In this document: piece by piece, positions 23,464 through 32,397 of the stretch | Layout: every line of letters starts with the position of its first letter | Numbering within the stretch: position 1 is the first letter of the stretch | Origin: Planctomycetaceae bacterium | Lineage (GTDB): Bacteria > Planctomycetota > Planctomycetia > Planctomycetales > Planctomycetaceae | Direction of reading: 5' to 3' | Length of the DNA: 32,741 nt | NCBI GenBank assembly: GCA_900299185.1 | Contig: OMIV01000268.1 | Location: 1-32,741, forward strand | Translations under genes and position numbers: made by a program | Notes under the pieces: generated by a model | Told to the model about the DNA's origin: nothing | Databases searched by the model: none | What the model saw: the letters and a program-made list of their open reading frames with translations, nothing else

Positions 23464-23503
23464 GTATCGAGCAACTCTTACGGGTTCGAACGGAATCGCG
23501 TCT

Positions 23504-25105
23504 ATGTCTCAGCAACGTGAATGCGGCAGCAAGTGCGGCCATCCTGCACGCCGACTGGGTTGGATTTCTGGAGCCGGTTTTGTGATTGCGCTAAGCCTGA
23601 GTCATCCGAGCTTCGCGGAAGAAAGCCGTCTGCTCAAGTTGCCGTCCATGTTCCGGAAGTCGGAGCAGCCTGCAGTTCAGCCACAGACGAAGAAGGAAGT
23701 TCGAGACGCCGCAGACGATCGAGTTCTTGCTCGGGCTCGCCAGTTGATGGCTGATGCACGCAAGGAAGAGTTGCAGGGGCGCTTAGAGAACGCCTTGGAT
23801 TTGGCGGCACGAGCGGACGGAGTTTATCGCGCGGCGCAACGCACAACCGACGCTCGCTGGCCAGCGAATGAGGCCTCACCGAGTGAGTACGTGCGGCACT
23901 TGGAATCCAAGTTGTTGCAACGCGCGGCCCAGCAACAAGCTGCGAATACTCCGCCAGCATCGGTCTCTGTCGGAGTACTTCCAGGTAATTCAAATTCCAC
24001 AGGGCGACAGAATGCCGGAGCGAACGTCGCTGCGAATGCGACGACTTTGATGAGCGAATTCGGCAAGGCTCAACGTCCGGTAGAGAATGACGCGGCACCT
24101 TCTGCCGAGGCGTTGGCGACAGGCTTGCTACCGTCTCCAAGCAAAGCTTTGGAAGGGCTGACGAAGCGAGGCGGACAGGCCTTGGAAACGGCGACAGCCA
24201 TTAAGGACATCGCCGATGCTGTGCTGGAAACACCTGGCGACAAAGAAGTCGCAGAAGGGACTCCAACGCCCGCCGAGCCGTCGAAAGTCGAGAAGTCTCT
24301 GCAAACAGCTCGGACTGTTCTGGATCGACTCGATCAAATGCAGCATTGGCAACCGGTCTCTGGTGAGAAGCCTGTCAGCGATAAGACCTCAGACAGCGCT
24401 GAACCGCCGCTGCCGCATGGCGACGAGTCTGCGGCCAAGGGGCATAACCCGTTGGGCACTCCGGTTTTGATCGGGACTCCGAGCGGTATTGAGGACGACC
24501 AGGTCAATCCGATCCCCACTCACTTCCACGGCGATGTGGCGAACCCTGATGGTCCCGCTTCGATTGAGATTCGACTTCCAAGCGATCCTGCGGCTGCACC
24601 TGGCAAGCTGATGCACGAACTGCCGGGGTTGCCGTTGGGGGCGAAGTCCTCTGATTCGGCGAGTCGTCCTGATCCGTGGCTCATGCCCCCGGTCACCGGG
24701 GAGAGCAAGGACGCGAGCGAGCCCGTGGCAAAGGCGAGTGCAACTCCGCTTTGGCTCATCGGAACTGTGCAAGCCGTGGCAACGTTTGTGGGAGCATTAG
24801 GAGCGTTGCTGGTCGTGATCGCTCTGCGTCCGAAGGCCAAGGCTGCTGTTGCAACTCAACCTGTTGCTCAACCGGCGTCGGTCGAAATACCCGCTGCTGA
24901 TGTCTCCGAGCCAGTTTCCGAACATGCCAGTGCCGTTCATGAACCCTCAACGATTCCATTCCGCCGGGTTGAAGCTCCGGTCGAAAAGGAAGCTTCAAAG
25001 TTCGCTGCATCGGCAACGCAAGACGCTGCTGCGAAGTCCGTGTTTGAACAGAATCTCCAGTTGCTCGATGAACTCAATCACTTGGCGGAAAAGAAGGCCG
25101 CCTAA
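23504..25105 (+). CDS. Exported protein with C-terminal membrane anchor, unknown function
   Basis: This 533-residue protein has no family I can name. An N-terminal signal or anchor segment (core GWISGAGFVIALSLSHPSFA, residues about 18-37) is followed by a helical, charged stretch (LARARQLMADARKEE to AARADGVYRAA) that resembles a TPR-like helical pair. A long low-complexity Ala/Pro/Ser-rich middle follows, then a second membrane segment near residues 425-450 (LIGTVQAVATFVGALGALLVV), and a cytoplasmic-looking tail ending LLDELNHLAEKKAA. The ATG at 23504 is preferred to an in-frame TTG at 23450, which would begin within a hairpin. The actin-like gene follows after 234 bases on the same strand, so a link to a cytoskeletal filament is possible but only inferred from position. 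Confidence 0.72.
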   Translation: MSQQRECGSKCGHPARRLGWISGAGFVIALSLSHPSFAEESRLLKLPSMFRKSEQPAVQPQTKKEVRDAADDRVLARARQLMADARKEELQGRLENALDLAARADGVYRAAQRTTDARWPANEASPSEYVRHLESKLLQRAAQQQAANTPPASVSVGVLPGNSNSTGRQNAGANVAANATTLMSEFGKAQRPVENDAAPSAEALATGLLPSPSKALEGLTKRGGQALETATAIKDIADAVLETPGDKEVAEGTPTPAEPSKVEKSLQTARTVLDRLDQMQHWQPVSGEKPVSDKTSDSAEPPLPHGDESAAKGHNPLGTPVLIGTPSGIEDDQVNPIPTHFHGDVANPDGPASIEIRLPSDPAAAPGKLMHELPGLPLGAKSSDSASRPDPWLMPPVTGESKDASEPVAKASATPLWLIGTVQAVATFVGALGALLVVIALRPKAKAAVATQPVAQPASVEIPAADVSEPVSEHASAVHEPSTIPFRRVEAPVEKEASKFAASATQDAAAKSVFEQNLQLLDELNHLAEKKAA

Positions 25106-25339
25106 GTTCGTCTTGGAAAGTTCATGACACCACCAATCGGTTTGAGCAACGCTCATTGACTCAGCCGCGATCGAGTTTCCTTTCGAATGCGAGTACTGGC
25201 TTTCTCGCAGCAGGGCACGCTTCGGTTTTGTTGCGTTCCCTGACGGGATGGTCGTCGTAGTTCATCTCGACCGAATTGGCTGAACTGCGTTACCAACCGC
25301 ATGGAAAATGGCGAGCCTGTACTTTGAGCAGCTCGAGCA

Positions 25340-26515
25340 ATGGGCTTCGGTCAAAGTGGTAAGCCGCGTCTCGCGATGGACTTTGAACGACAATCTGGTT
25401 GGAGCGATGCAGTGGACTCAACAGCGACTTTGATTGGCATTGATGTAGGCAGCTTTAAGACGGCCGTGACGTCGTCTAATGGTCGCCGAGCCGTCATTCC
25501 AAGCATCGTTGGATGGCCGAAGGATGAGACCGTCCGTCAGCAACTTGGCCGCGAGTACTTAGTCGGAAACGAAGTGGCTCGTAATCGCGTCCCGATGGAA
25601 ATCGTGTTTCCGTTTCGGCGCGGCGCGTTGGCACTGTGGGATACTGATTCGAATGGGGCGGATTCCAATGTCACTCGCAGATGTTATGAGGCTGCCGACA
25701 TTCTGTTAGCTCATGCCATTAGCCTCGTCGGACCGAATCCTGACCAGCCGGTCTATGCCGCGATAACGGTTCCTGCTGCGGCTTCTGCGAATCACAAGCA
25801 CGCGTTGTTGAAGTCGGCTCGTTCCGCATGCGATGCGGTCATGTTGTGCTCGGCTCCATTCTGCGTGGGGTATGGAGCAGGTCGTATTCAGCAGTCTTTG
25901 GTCATCGACATCGGGGCTAGCAGCACGAACTTGAGTGTGTTGCTCAACGCGCATCCGAGTGCCGATCAGCAGATCACACTGCCGATTGGCAGCGACTCGA
26001 TTGATCAAGAGTTGCTGCGAGGGATCTCAGCCTCGATGCCGGGAACTGAGCTGTCGTTGAATACGGCGCGACGGATCAAAGAAAAGTTTGGTTGTCTGCC
26101 TCGTCCTGAGCAGACCGCGATGGTTGCGACTGTTGCCGGTGGGCCAGAGATGGATGTCTCGGAACCGCTGCGTCAGGCGTGTCGGCAACTGCTGCCAGAC
26201 ATCATCGAAGCCGTTTCGGAATTAATCGCTACGGTTCCTGCCGATCGGCGTGCGGGGTTGTTGCAGAACGTGCTTTTGGCGGGCGGCGGTGGTCAACTGA
26301 AGGATCTCGCGACGTTGTTGAAGTCGGGGCTGGCTTTGATCGGTCCGGCAGAAGTCTCGGTGGTGGCGGATGGTGTTTTCGCTGCGTCTGCGGGTGCCTT
26401 GCGGTTAGCGACCAGTCTCAGTGTGGCTGATTGGAGCCGCCTGGAATCGTCGACCGCAGGCTTTGTGAAACCGGCAGCTCGAAAAGAGCCCAGCCCGATC
26501 GCGCGAGCGGCTTAG
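25340..26515 (+). CDS. MamK/MreB-like bacterial actin
   Basis: This is a 391-residue actin-fold ATPase. Phosphate loop 1 reads GIDVGSFKTAVTSS (33-46), phosphate loop 2 reads VIDIGASSTNLSVL (188-201), the connecting block LPIGSDSIDQELL and RRIKEKFGCLP follow MreB, and the adenosine motif is LLAGGGGQLKDL (312-323). The wording is closer to MamK-like proteins than to the rod-shape MreB, although family assignment needs a tree. There is no membrane-binding helix at the N-terminus, and the C-terminus has about 35 extra basic residues. ATG codons at 25340 and 25376 are possible; the first is used. No magnetosome genes are visible nearby, so a role in magnetosomes is not indicated. It may form filaments that position some cell component. 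Confidence 0.85.
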   Translation: MGFGQSGKPRLAMDFERQSGWSDAVDSTATLIGIDVGSFKTAVTSSNGRRAVIPSIVGWPKDETVRQQLGREYLVGNEVARNRVPMEIVFPFRRGALALWDTDSNGADSNVTRRCYEAADILLAHAISLVGPNPDQPVYAAITVPAAASANHKHALLKSARSACDAVMLCSAPFCVGYGAGRIQQSLVIDIGASSTNLSVLLNAHPSADQQITLPIGSDSIDQELLRGISASMPGTELSLNTARRIKEKFGCLPRPEQTAMVATVAGGPEMDVSEPLRQACRQLLPDIIEAVSELIATVPADRRAGLLQNVLLAGGGGQLKDLATLLKSGLALIGPAEVSVVADGVFAASAGALRLATSLSVADWSRLESSTAGFVKPAARKEPSPIARAA

Positions 26516-26626
26516 GTTCGATCTGTCGCTCAGTGCGTACTCTCGATCGGCTTCGCTATCGTTCCTCGACCGCAGCGTGATTGTTGCCGCGCGGTGCTAG
26601 CTGATGGTTATCGCGTTTGAGGAACG

Positions 26627-28072
26627 ATGATGCTGCCGTTGTCCTTGCTCGCTGACACATTGAATCGCCGCCACTTCTTGGGGCGATCGACTGCTGGTGT
26701 TGGGCTTGCTGCGCTTGCGAGCTTGATGTCCGACGATGCTCGCGCGGTAGATTCAACAGCGCGAGTTTTCGCGCCTCACTTTGCGCCGCGTGCCAAGCGG
26801 ATCGTCTACCTGTTTCAATCTGGTGGACCATCTCAGATCGACTTGCTGGATGAAAAAAGCAGTCTGCGCGAACGACATGGTCAAGAGTTGCCTGACTCGA
26901 TTCGTCAGGGCCAGCGTTTGACGGGGATGACGTCGGGGCAAAAGAGCTTCCCCGTCATTGCTTCGAAGTTTCAGTTTCGACGCTGTGGCGAGAGTGGCAT
27001 GTCGCTCAGCGAGTTATTGCCGCATACGGCTCGTGTCGCAGATGACATCTGCTTGCTGCGTTCCTTGCATACGGAAGCCATCAATCACGATCCCGCGATC
27101 ACTTACATCCAAACGGGATCTCAGCAACCTGGTCGACCATCGTTAGGAGCATGGGTTTCCTATGGCTTGGGTTCGGTGGCGAGTGATCTGCCATCGTTCG
27201 TGGTGATGATTTCGCATGGTTCGGGGGCTGATGCCAATCAAGGTCTGCTAGATCGGCTGTGGGGCAGTGGGTTTCTGCCTTCGAGTTTTCAAGGCGTGAA
27301 GTTTCGAAGTCAGGGAGATCCGGTGCTGTTTCTCTCGGATCCGCCGGGGATGAGTCGTGAGATGCGGCGAGATCTGCTCGACGGCATTTCGAGTCTCAAT
27401 CAACGTCGCCTCCAAGAGACGGGCGATCCCGAGATTGCTACGCGCATTGCTCAATACGAACTCGCCTTCCGCATGCAGGCTTCGGTGCCCGAGCTAACTG
27501 ACTTGCGCAGCGAGACTGAATCCACGTTCGATTTGTACGGTCCCGATGCGAAGAAACCGGGTTCGTTTGCGGCGAACTGTTTGCTGGCTCGACGCATGCT
27601 CGAACGCGGAGTCCGTTTCGTGCAGCTCTATCATCGAGGTTGGGATCAACACGGCGGCATCGTGTCGAACATGCCCAAGCAATGCCGAGACGTTGATCAG
27701 CCTCAGGCTGCGCTGATTCAAGATTTGAAGCAACGCGGACTGCTCGACGACACGTTGATCGTTTGGGGCGGCGAGTTTGGTCGAACGGTCTATGGGCAGG
27801 GTGGTTTGAAGGACGACTATGGTCGCGACCATCACGGTCGATGTTTCAGCGTGTGGCTAGCCGGTGGCGGCATTCGAGGCGGGCTGACTTACGGCCGCAC
27901 TGACGACTACAGCTACAACATCGTTGAGAACCCGGTCCACGCTCATGACCTGCAAGCCACGATTCTGCATTGCTTAGGTATGGATCACACCCGCCTGACG
28001 TACCGATTTCAAGGCCGCGACTTTCGCCTGACCGACGTCTATGGCGAAATCGTCAAAGACATCTTGGCATAG
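26627..28072 (+). CDS. DUF1501 protein, second copy
   Basis: This 481-residue DUF1501 protein has the N-terminal export motif [20 protein letters not shown]. Family blocks are [62 protein letters not shown] and [21 protein letters not shown]. It belongs to the subgroup usually found directly after a PSCyt1/DUF1549/DUF1553 protein gene, but none precedes it here; the gene in front is the actin homologue. GAGGAA lies 4 bases before the ATG at 26627 and 7 bases before a second ATG at 26630, which may be the true start. The sequence differs clearly from the copy at 13679. Confidence 0.92.
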   Translation: MMLPLSLLADTLNRRHFLGRSTAGVGLAALASLMSDDARAVDSTARVFAPHFAPRAKRIVYLFQSGGPSQIDLLDEKSSLRERHGQELPDSIRQGQRLTGMTSGQKSFPVIASKFQFRRCGESGMSLSELLPHTARVADDICLLRSLHTEAINHDPAITYIQTGSQQPGRPSLGAWVSYGLGSVASDLPSFVVMISHGSGADANQGLLDRLWGSGFLPSSFQGVKFRSQGDPVLFLSDPPGMSREMRRDLLDGISSLNQRRLQETGDPEIATRIAQYELAFRMQASVPELTDLRSETESTFDLYGPDAKKPGSFAANCLLARRMLERGVRFVQLYHRGWDQHGGIVSNMPKQCRDVDQPQAALIQDLKQRGLLDDTLIVWGGEFGRTVYGQGGLKDDYGRDHHGRCFSVWLAGGGIRGGLTYGRTDDYSYNIVENPVHAHDLQATILHCLGMDHTRLTYRFQGRDFRLTDVYGEIVKDILA

Positions 28073-28113
28073 CTTCGCGGCTGGTTAGGCGAGCGGTGGA
28101 TGAGACATTACCA

Positions 28114-28172
28114 GTACGACGGACTTGTAGTCCGTCACATCGTCGTAGCGACGGACTACCAGTCCGTCGTAC
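28114..28172. repeat. Intergenic twin-hairpin element
   Basis: Hairpin one is GACGGACT/AGTCCGTC (28118-28136, loop TGT); hairpin two is CGACGGACT/AGTCCGTCG (28149-28169, loop ACC). The outer arms GTACGACGGACT (28114-28125) and AGTCCGTCGTAC (28161-28172) also form a perfect 12-bp inverted repeat. The gap (28073-28343) between the ends of two convergent genes contains nothing else recognisable. Confidence 0.8.
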
Positions 28173-28343
28173 ATCCAGTTTGGCCGGTATCGACTCACCT
28201 GTCGCTCGCCTTGCTGGCTTCACTCGCGGAGCATCGCGATGCGGCTGCTTCGAATGTCGAGCCTCCATTCGGTCCGATTATCTCTGCAATAATTTTGACA
28301 GGCTGGAAACCTATCTCAGTGAGTTGGTTGTCCTGGGCTCACA

Positions 28344-31300
28344 TCACGAGTCAGCCGCTGGCCAATGCCAGCCGACATGCTCTGGCAAGACGGGGCGCTT
28401 CATGGTGACGGTCGCGTCCCATTGCTCGCTCCACACGGTCCACTCGAGTTGCGTCAGCGTGAAGAGCAGGTTCTCGGCGTTGACCGTCGGCAAGGCATAG
28501 GCCGTAGCGAGTTGTTTGGGGTAGGGCCGAACCCACGGTTGTTGTCTCAAACCGTAGGTGACTTCTTTCTCAAATTTGCCATCAGGCCAAACGATGAGTC
28601 CCGTTTCGGCAACGTCGTAGGGCAGAGTCTTTACTGAGAACGTCGCGGCAATCTGTTCGCGAACGAGGTCGACTCCCGCCAAACGGAACAACCCAACGAG
28701 TGCCGTTTGCAGCGTGCGTCGTTCGTCTTCACTGAGGCAACGCACCCAGCCGGCTTTGGCAGTCGATCCGACTAGCCACCCAGATTGTTCCTCGAACAAC
28801 AGAATCATGGGCTCTGTAGAAAGGCTTGGGCTGAGGATCTCGATTCGCATGTTGTTGCTGGCGAGCTGCAACTGCCCGATGCGCAGGTCGCGTCGCTCCC
28901 AACGACCACACAGATCAAGCAAGCCCAGCAGTTCGCGTTCGATGAAGTGCTTTACCGAAACTTGAACGTGATGGAGTTGGTCCAGATAGCGACTTCGCAG
29001 CAGGCTGTGTTCGTTGCCCGAGCGGTGACGATCAACGCGACGCAATCGTGCGAATAACTTCGGTAGCGTTCCAGAGTGGAAGCCGGGCTTCATCAAGCGA
29101 ATGACGGTCTCGCCATGCGATCCAACGAGTACGGGTTCCAAACACTCGGCGCGATTGGCGGCATACAACCGCCAGTTCGATTTCAGCTCCCACACCAAGA
29201 AGCCGAAGATGCCCGGTATGCCAAACACAACCGTCGCGGCGATTGTGTTCGCGGTTTCGATCGGCATGCTTTTGAAGACCATCAGCAACAGTCCGCCCAG
29301 TGGTGACGGAATCGATGCCTTGCTGGTGAAGGCCAGTGGCAACAGCAACTTGTGCGAGACGGTCACGACGGGGAAGTGCTTGATCGGATTGATCTGTGGT
29401 TCGATCAATAAGTTGACGCAGAACCTCAGCACGAAAGTAATCGCAGCCCAGAAGATGCCGAGCACGGCCTTCAGTCCGAGCGAGACGCTCGTTTCGCCGC
29501 TCTTGAATCGCAGCCACTCGTCGACGGCGTAAAGCACGCGCTCGAACCATTCGAGCATCTTCTTGAAGCTCTCCATCACGAGGTCGAACAACGCCACAAA
29601 GATGTGAGCTCGGATGCGATGCCAAGTGTGATGCAGCCATTCGGTCGCGACTTCTTCCACGTCTCGACCAACGCGCGAATTTAGCACGACGGCCATCGCC
29701 GCCCAAACAACGACCCAGTTCTGCAATGGCTGACGCGGCCATTCGTTGAACCACGGCAACGCTCCGCACAACACAAACGTGGCCAACATCGGCGCGACTA
29801 GCAGCTTGCGAGCAATGACGGCCGGCAGGCTCTTCATGAAGCGCTTGACGGCGGGCAGACGCAGGAATCGCGTGGGCCATTCGAAGCACAGTCTCCACAG
29901 GAACCTCAGCAACTTGCTGAGCAACTTACCGAGGAACTTTCGGAAGACTGGAATATGAATGACAAGCAGCAAGAACGTGCCAAGAGCTGACACCGTCGAC
30001 CAGGTGTTGCGGCGGTCGTGCAACCACTCCATCGCTGGCGAGTCTTCATCGAGGAACTTCTCAATAAGGTGAGCCAACGCCGAGTACGTCAGAAAGGCGA
30101 TGCCATAAGGGATCGCGGCGAAGCGAGTCAGGAAACGTCCCGTCAACGTACCGAACGCGGCCGCACTCAGACGTTGCAGCCAGCGGAGATGAATGTCGCC
30201 GCGCTGATAGACGCCATCGAGCGCTCGGTTGAGCTGTCGATCGGCTTTCAACAAGAGATCGCCAGAGAGGAACTCGATCGGTCCCGAGAGGTCTCTCAAT
30301 TTCAGATTGCAGCGCGAGATCGCGTCGCGCAGATCTCCCATCGTGATGAAGCCGCGCACGACGACGCCGTCGAGTAATTCTTCCGTCAGCTTGTTGAAGG
30401 CGACTCGTTCTGGGGCGTCTTTGGGAGTGAACCCGATCTCGGTTAAGGCTTGAGTGGCGAGTGGTCGTATGCGCGTTCGCATCTGACGTTCGGCAGACTC
30501 GTCGGCCTCATGGAGTAAATCTGACAGTCGTTGACGCTCTTCACCGGTCAGCCAAGCGGTGACCAGTCGGCGCGTCGCGCTGCGGAGATGCTTCGACATC
30601 AACACTTCGCGCTGATTGGGCAACGCTCGTTTGACGGGTCTGGCTCCGAAGGACGTTAGCCAGCCAAGTAAGTCGACGGTGTAGATTTCTCGCTCGTGAT
30701 CGACGCAGACTTTCTGCAGGTCATACAGCAACTTTTTATCGGCGTTCCAAAAGCCTTGCATGGCATGTAGCAGCAAACCGACCAGCGAGTCGAACCAGCT
30801 TCGCGCGGCATGGTTATCGAAGGCGAGCGCTGCTTGCAGTCGCTTCACCAGTCGCCAGATATCAGTCAACGCGCCGCTGACTGCTTCTTGGACGAGTTCC
30901 GGCGAGGCGTACTTCGCGGCCTTCATTTGCAGCAGGGCCGCACCAACCGAGTTACCGCCATCGAAGGCTTTGTCGGCTCGACGAGTGAGCTTTGAGTACG
31001 TGCGAAGATTCGGACGCGCGGCCAACTTTACTTCGCCAGCAACGTGGTTGATCAACTCGGCAGATGGACCTTCTGCTTCGCTGGTCGACTCGGGCGACTT
31101 CGGCAGTGCAGGGCAGGGGAGGTCGTGATGGCTCTGATCGAGCTCGGCAAACGTCAGCACTTGGTCGATGTCACCAGATGGATTTGGGCAACCCGGTAAT
31201 CGAGTCTGCTCGAACAACGCGTCGATATCGACATCGACATTCAGCACTGCATCAACATGTTGGAAGTCTTCGAACGACGGGAAGTACGTCGCCAAGCAGT

Positions 31301-31889
31301 GCGGCATGAAATGCTTCAACTCCGCATACACCGCTGCGAACTCGATGAATGTTTCTCCGAGCGAAGCTTCTGGTCGCAGGAAATGTTCGCGAGCGAGCAC
31401 CGACCGAATCTCATCGAACTCGACCTGGCCAATTTGGTCGACTCGTTGGCGGAAGTCATTCGAATTGAGATGCCCAGCATCGCGCAGACTTTCGAAGGCG
31501 ACATGAACTCTCGCGTGATAGAGCAGACGCCAGACGAGCAACTTCAACTCGCTGACGCTCATGGACTCCAAATGCTTCTCGTCGGGCCGCGCCAGCAAGA
31601 TGGCTTTGATGGGCAGATCACTATTGGGTTCGAGTCCCAGTTCATCCCAGTCAACGTGCTTGATGAGCTGATTGCGAGTGACGATCCAACTCTTGCGATG
31701 CGGGACTCGGACGGTCAGTGCGGGTAAGTCCCACTCGTGTTTGACGACTCGTCGCAGTACGCGCGGCAGAACCAGAAACGCTGTCGGCTCGACTTGCCGA
31801 AGAGCTTTCACGACCTCGGAGACCATCTCCTCAATCGGACTTGGTGCGCTGGTCTTTGAGTCGGTCGAAGGTCGTCGATCGTTAGCCAT
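28344..31889 (-). CDS. Large multi-pass membrane protein of unknown function
   Basis: This is a 1181-residue protein with no domain that I recognise. Residues 1 to about 590 are soluble and mostly helical, with acidic and basic patches and blocks such as EREIYTVDLLGWLTSFGARP and KHLRSATRRLVTAWLTGEE. About six or seven hydrophobic segments follow between residues 590 and 900 (for example VVVWAAMAVVLN and ATVVFGIPGIFGFLVW), interrupted by an amphipathic charged stretch. The last 280 residues are soluble, ending with a beta-rich section (ETGLIVWPDGKFEKEVTYGL). The ATG at 31889 has GGA about 9 bases before it and is preferred over an in-frame TTG at 31904. It has no same-strand neighbour within 5 kb, so context gives no role. 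No nuclease, ATPase or transport motif was found by eye. Confidence 0.85.
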   Translation of the reverse strand: MANDRRPSTDSKTSAPSPIEEMVSEVVKALRQVEPTAFLVLPRVLRRVVKHEWDLPALTVRVPHRKSWIVTRNQLIKHVDWDELGLEPNSDLPIKAILLARPDEKHLESMSVSELKLLVWRLLYHARVHVAFESLRDAGHLNSNDFRQRVDQIGQVEFDEIRSVLAREHFLRPEASLGETFIEFAAVYAELKHFMPHCLATYFPSFEDFQHVDAVLNVDVDIDALFEQTRLPGCPNPSGDIDQVLTFAELDQSHHDLPCPALPKSPESTSEAEGPSAELINHVAGEVKLAARPNLRTYSKLTRRADKAFDGGNSVGAALLQMKAAKYASPELVQEAVSGALTDIWRLVKRLQAALAFDNHAARSWFDSLVGLLLHAMQGFWNADKKLLYDLQKVCVDHEREIYTVDLLGWLTSFGARPVKRALPNQREVLMSKHLRSATRRLVTAWLTGEERQRLSDLLHEADESAERQMRTRIRPLATQALTEIGFTPKDAPERVAFNKLTEELLDGVVVRGFITMGDLRDAISRCNLKLRDLSGPIEFLSGDLLLKADRQLNRALDGVYQRGDIHLRWLQRLSAAAFGTLTGRFLTRFAAIPYGIAFLTYSALAHLIEKFLDEDSPAMEWLHDRRNTWSTVSALGTFLLLVIHIPVFRKFLGKLLSKLLRFLWRLCFEWPTRFLRLPAVKRFMKSLPAVIARKLLVAPMLATFVLCGALPWFNEWPRQPLQNWVVVWAAMAVVLNSRVGRDVEEVATEWLHHTWHRIRAHIFVALFDLVMESFKKMLEWFERVLYAVDEWLRFKSGETSVSLGLKAVLGIFWAAITFVLRFCVNLLIEPQINPIKHFPVVTVSHKLLLPLAFTSKASIPSPLGGLLLMVFKSMPIETANTIAATVVFGIPGIFGFLVWELKSNWRLYAANRAECLEPVLVGSHGETVIRLMKPGFHSGTLPKLFARLRRVDRHRSGNEHSLLRSRYLDQLHHVQVSVKHFIERELLGLLDLCGRWERRDLRIGQLQLASNNMRIEILSPSLSTEPMILLFEEQSGWLVGSTAKAGWVRCLSEDERRTLQTALVGLFRLAGVDLVREQIAATFSVKTLPYDVAETGLIVWPDGKFEKEVTYGLRQQPWVRPYPKQLATAYALPTVNAENLLFTLTQLEWTVWSEQWDATVTMKRPVLPEHVGWHWPAADS

Positions 31890-32397
31890 GCAGCGGAATT
31901 CCAAAGGTGAGTGAGAGGCACAAGCTCGATGAGTGCTGCCGTACTTGTCGTTGAAGTCGTTCGAGTCACGCTTACATCGCGAGGCTCGATTTCGACGCGT
32001 CGGAGTTCATCGGACATCGAGCCCGAATGGATCGTGCTCGCGATGATTTTCGTGTGCCGACATCTGATTGAGACGGCAGCGAAAACCACGGCTGCTGCGG
32101 TTGCCTCCGGGGTGAACGCTGAGTCGGCAACACACGGTAGCAAGATGGCTCTCCGCACGCAGACCGCAAGCGAAGACTGTCCAAGTTTCTGATCAATCAT
32201 GCGTGGCGGCTGATAACTCAACGTGATCGGCAAAGTTTCTCGTCGCTGCGAAGTTGGTCGCTGGAGTTGCTGAAGTCTTGCCGAACTTAAGCGGAGCGTC
32301 TCAAGCGTTTGAAGAGCTTAGCAATGTCCGGCTGACGTTGGCCGCTTGGCACTCGCTCCGATAACGTCGCGGCATTCCGAACTTTGAGGAGTCTTGA
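31890..32397. other. 508-base gap between divergent genes
   Basis: This gap probably holds the promoters of the two divergent genes; I could not pick a convincing -35/-10 pair. A minus-strand frame from about 32196 to 31808 stays open and overlaps the start of the large membrane protein, but it has no recognisable family and ends in an arginine-rich tail typical of chance frames. Confidence 0.5.

Noticed and set aside
28114-28172. CRISPR-like repeat pair
   Set aside because: There are only two palindromes and no regular spacers or cas genes; it is better explained as a twin-hairpin element.
29032-29898. 288-codon minus-strand frame overlapping the large membrane protein
   Set aside because: It is on the same strand but out of frame with the 1181-residue gene, Arg/Ala-rich and without membrane segments; it is a frame shadow.
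31808-32233. 141-codon minus-strand frame overlapping the start of the large membrane protein
   Set aside because: There is no family pattern, it overlaps the better-supported start by about 80 bases, and it ends in an Arg-rich tail typical of a chance frame.
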